Source: an uncultured Methylococcaceae bacterium (GTDB taxonomy: Bacteria; Pseudomonadota; Gammaproteobacteria; Methylococcales; Methylomonadaceae). From it: a stretch of DNA of 7,882 nucleotides. The notes beneath the pieces are model-generated. The model saw only the letters and a program-made list of their open reading frames with translations, did not search any database and was not told the DNA's origin. The DNA lies in contig CAIMDR010000341.1 of NCBI GenBank assembly GCA_903839795.1, positions 1 to 7,882 of the forward strand, in the 5' to 3' direction. Both the position numbers and the translations under genes were made by a program. Positions 6,497-7,882 of the stretch are shown one piece after another; position 1 is the stretch's first letter; every line of letters begins with the position of its first letter.

Positions 6497-7432
6497 TTAT
6501 TGTCCAAGGAACCCCCTAACCATTCTTGCAATCTTGCTTCTCAGCCGCAGAGATAATGGCTTACAAAATATACGCTTGAAAGCACGATTATCCAAAGTTT
6601 GATTACCGATCACTCCGAATGGATGTATCAGTGGAAAATCCAGTGCTTCTACTGGTAAATTTGCTAACTCACACTCGGTGGTTGTATGCGTAGCATCCAC
6701 TCCAAAACCAATATTTGAAATTAAATTCTGATTTGGCAAAATCGTCAATCTACCTTGTAACCAGCAGGCGAATGTCCACTGATAATCCCAACAAGAGTCA
6801 ATCTCACCGCGATAAACACGTTCAAAAATAGCTGCCCAATATTCAGCCTCCTTCTTATTTTGCAGCATATCGTAAATCAAACCTTCATCGTACACTTTTG
6901 GCCAATGCGCCAATTCAAGGTCATGGGTATTTTGCCAGCGGTCACGCCATGAGGCCCACCCCCAAATATGGGTGTAGCGGGAATAGTAGTAGCTGTCATC
7001 ATTCCGTCGATAACCAAACTGGAAGTTATCACCGCTGATCATGGCGATGCGCTGATCATAACGATAGCGCTCAAGTAACTCTTGGCAATATCTAAAAAAT
7101 GTTGGATCTGGCAAGCAATCATCTTCAAGAATGATAGCTTCTTCAACTTGCTCAAACACCCAGTCGATGCCAGTGGCGGGGCGAATTTTACAACCCAAAT
7201 TTACATCAGAGTAATTAGTTAGCACTTCACAATCCCAATCTACGCGATCAATAATGGCTCGTGTTTCAGCTACTTTTTCTGCCTCACCTGATTTATTAGC
7301 TCTAGGACCATCTGACACAACAAGTAACTTGGTTGGCTTGGCTTTTGCAATTTCGGCAAAAACCCTTGCAGCGGTATCCGGCCGATTAAAAATAATGAAA
7401 GCAACAGGTGTCTCCAATTGAAAATCAGGCAT
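6497..7432 (-). CDS. GT-A-fold glycosyltransferase, 'HlpA-like' family
   Basis: This 311-residue protein belongs to the nucleotide-diphospho-sugar transferase group often labelled 'hemolytic protein HlpA'. I see no feature of a toxin. TPVAFIIFNRPDTAARVF (8-25) is a GT-A first strand, KLLVVSDGPR (35-44) the second. IILEDDCLPDPTFFRYC (100-116) carries a metal-binding EDD motif resembling that of GT13 N-acetylglucosaminyltransferases. Then come ISGDNF (132-137), the aromatic block YYYSRYTHIWGWASWRDRW (148-166), CWDYQW (214-219), which may hold the catalytic base, and GFGVDATHTT (242-251). It should transfer a sugar to the growing lipid-linked glycan. The start is fixed by GGAG seven bases upstream of ATG 7432. 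It overlaps the last eight bases of the decayed epimerase frame. The length looks complete. Confidence 0.92.
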   Translation of the reverse strand: MPDFQLETPVAFIIFNRPDTAARVFAEIAKAKPTKLLVVSDGPRANKSGEAEKVAETRAIIDRVDWDCEVLTNYSDVNLGCKIRPATGIDWVFEQVEEAIILEDDCLPDPTFFRYCQELLERYRYDQRIAMISGDNFQFGYRRNDDSYYYSRYTHIWGWASWRDRWQNTHDLELAHWPKVYDEGLIYDMLQNKKEAEYWAAIFERVYRGEIDSCWDYQWTFACWLQGRLTILPNQNLISNIGFGVDATHTTTECELANLPVEALDFPLIHPFGVIGNQTLDNRAFKRIFCKPLSLRLRSKIARMVRGFLGQ

Positions 7433-7439
7433 TAAGCAT

Positions 7440-7443
7440 CTCC
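7440..7443 (-). promoter_or_regulatory. Shine-Dalgarno of the HlpA-like gene inside the epimerase remnant
   Basis: GGAG on the minus strand, seven bases before the ATG at 7432, well placed for initiation. It lies within codons of the decayed epimerase, so the remnant serves as 5' leader for the downstream gene. Confidence 0.65.
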
Positions 7444-7447
7444 ATAG

Positions 7448-7454
7448 AAAAAAA
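7448..7454. repeat. T7 homopolymer (coding strand) near the end of the epimerase remnant
   Basis: Seven consecutive A on the plus strand, read as TTT TTT T on the coding strand within the remnant. Loss of one base here would remove the stop at 7425 and place the remnant in frame with the HlpA-like gene (7610 and 7432 differ by 178, which is 1 modulo 3). Confidence 0.8.
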
Positions 7455-7610
7455 CGTCAGATCAATGCCCATCAGATAAGTGACACTTGACCCACTACCA
7501 GCAAAGAAGTTATCTGCGCACAAAATGTCATGACCTTCTTTGATCAGCCGATCCCAGAGATATGAGCTAAGGAAGCATGTGCCGCCAGTTATAAATATTC
7601 TTTTAATCAT

Positions 7611-7659
7611 TTATTATTTTTAATATTTGAATTTGAAATTATTGAATATTTCTGGGTAG
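7611..7659. other. AT-rich spacer between flippase stop and epimerase remnant
   Basis: These 49 bases are very AT-rich and hold no recognisable ribosome-binding site for the ATG at 7610. I see no terminator stem-loop and no convincing minus-strand promoter, though an AT-rich -10-like sequence could hide here. The base-composition break of the window falls at this point. Confidence 0.5.
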
Positions 7660-7882
7660 CTACGATTTATCAAAATAAAAAACCACAGATCGCGTTAATC
7701 GAAAAAAATTTAAACGGGTTCGCTGAAATATGAGGTTCATAAAATAAGAAGCTAGAGCTTGAGACATAACAGTCGCTATAGCAGCGCCATATATTCCATA
7801 TTTTGGTATTAAGAATAAATTTAATAAAATATTCACAATAGCTCCTACTACAGTATTAATAGTTAAATATTTTTGTAGCCCC
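7660..7882 (-). CDS. wzx: Wzx-type polysaccharide flippase, C-terminal end only
   Basis: An open frame enters from the right edge (first full codon at 7881) and ends at TAG 7662-7660, giving 73 residues. It reads QKYLTINTVVGAIVNILLN, then LFLIPKYGIYGAAIATVMSQ, then a hydrophobic stretch and a basic, aromatic tail ending FYFDKS. The pattern NLFLIPKYGIYGAAIATVxSQ is highly characteristic of the late transmembrane helices of MOP-superfamily polysaccharide flippases (Wzx/RfbX, MVF-like). Such proteins move undecaprenyl-diphosphate-linked repeat units from the inner to the outer leaflet of the cytoplasmic membrane. The region is about 29% GC, far below the neighbours, which is common for wzx genes. 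Only the last two or so of the usual twelve helices are present here, so assignment to Wzx over another MOP-family exporter rests on context. Confidence 0.82.
   Translation of the reverse strand, partial: GLQKYLTINTVVGAIVNILLNLFLIPKYGIYGAAIATVMSQALASYFMNLIFQRTRLNFFRLTRSVVFYFDKS

Larger units (their letters stand above)
7425..7610 (-). pseudogene. Decayed N-terminal remnant of an NAD-dependent sugar-nucleotide epimerase/decarboxylase (SDR)
   Basis: The 61-codon frame begins MIKRIFITGGTCFLSS and continues EGHDILCADNFFAGS. This is the cofactor-binding start of extended short-chain dehydrogenases, closest in my memory to UDP-glucuronate decarboxylases of about 310 residues. More than 80% of the protein is missing. 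Two glycines of TGGxGFLG are changed: codon 12 is TGC (Cys) and codon 15 is AGC (Ser), each one substitution from GGC. After residue 47 the alignment seems to skip about nine residues. It resumes as DLTFFSMEM, reminiscent of the family's DVTFPLYVEV, then stops. There is no Shine-Dalgarno before ATG 7610. With the dinucleotide-binding loop broken it cannot be an active enzyme. Its 3' end now supplies the ribosome-binding site of the next gene. The subfamily assignment is inference. Confidence 0.8.

Noticed and set aside
1..7882. CRISPR array, tRNA, rRNA, insertion sequence or transposase
   Set aside because: No spaced direct repeats, no cloverleaf or rRNA-like stretch and no transposase motif or terminal inverted repeats were seen by eye on either strand.

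Overview
The window is a slice of a surface-polysaccharide (O-antigen, capsule or exopolysaccharide type) biosynthesis cluster. Every supported gene lies on the minus strand, so the operon is read from right to left. Both ends are cut inside genes. GC content is mostly in the mid-40s percent by hand count, and Shine-Dalgarno sites and start codons are of ordinary bacterial type. The protein families suggest a Gram-negative bacterium, most likely a beta- or gammaproteobacterium. There is no rRNA, tRNA or housekeeping gene to fix the taxon, so this is a weak inference.

In transcription order: (1) 7882-7660, the C-terminal end of a Wzx-type lipid-linked oligosaccharide flippase, in DNA of only about 29% GC. 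(2) 7610-7425, a short decayed remnant of an NAD-dependent sugar-nucleotide epimerase/decarboxylase. (3) 7432-6497, a GT-A-fold glycosyltransferase of the kind often mis-named 'hemolytic protein HlpA'. (4) 6474-5647, a class I SAM-dependent methyltransferase. (5) 5650-4379, a GT4 glycosyltransferase. (6) 4323-3469, a GT2 glycosyltransferase. (7) 3469-2720, a DUF268-family protein with a methyltransferase-like fold. (8) 2678-1800, a GT11 alpha-1,2-fucosyltransferase. (9) 1803-946, a second GT2 glycosyltransferase. (10) 949-1, the first 316 codons of a second GT4 glycosyltransferase, which has no stop codon inside the window.

The genes are tightly packed. ATGA stop/start overlaps occur at 946-949, 1800-1803 and 5647-5650, and a TAATG overlap at 3467-3471, which points to translational coupling. 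No convincing promoter or terminator is visible, and no gap between genes exceeds about 60 bases.

Taken together, six glycosyltransferases would assemble an oligosaccharide on a lipid carrier at the inner face of the cytoplasmic membrane. One or two methyltransferase-like proteins may cap or decorate it, a fucosyltransferase adds fucose, and the flippase exports the unit. Polymerase, initiating transferase and nucleotide-sugar synthesis genes (including those for GDP-fucose) must lie outside the window. The most unusual points are the decayed epimerase at a sharp base-composition break, the DUF268 protein of unknown function inside a fucosylation module, and a seven-codon minicistron just upstream of the fucosyltransferase. 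I found no wholly new system. This is a recognisable but mosaic glycan locus.
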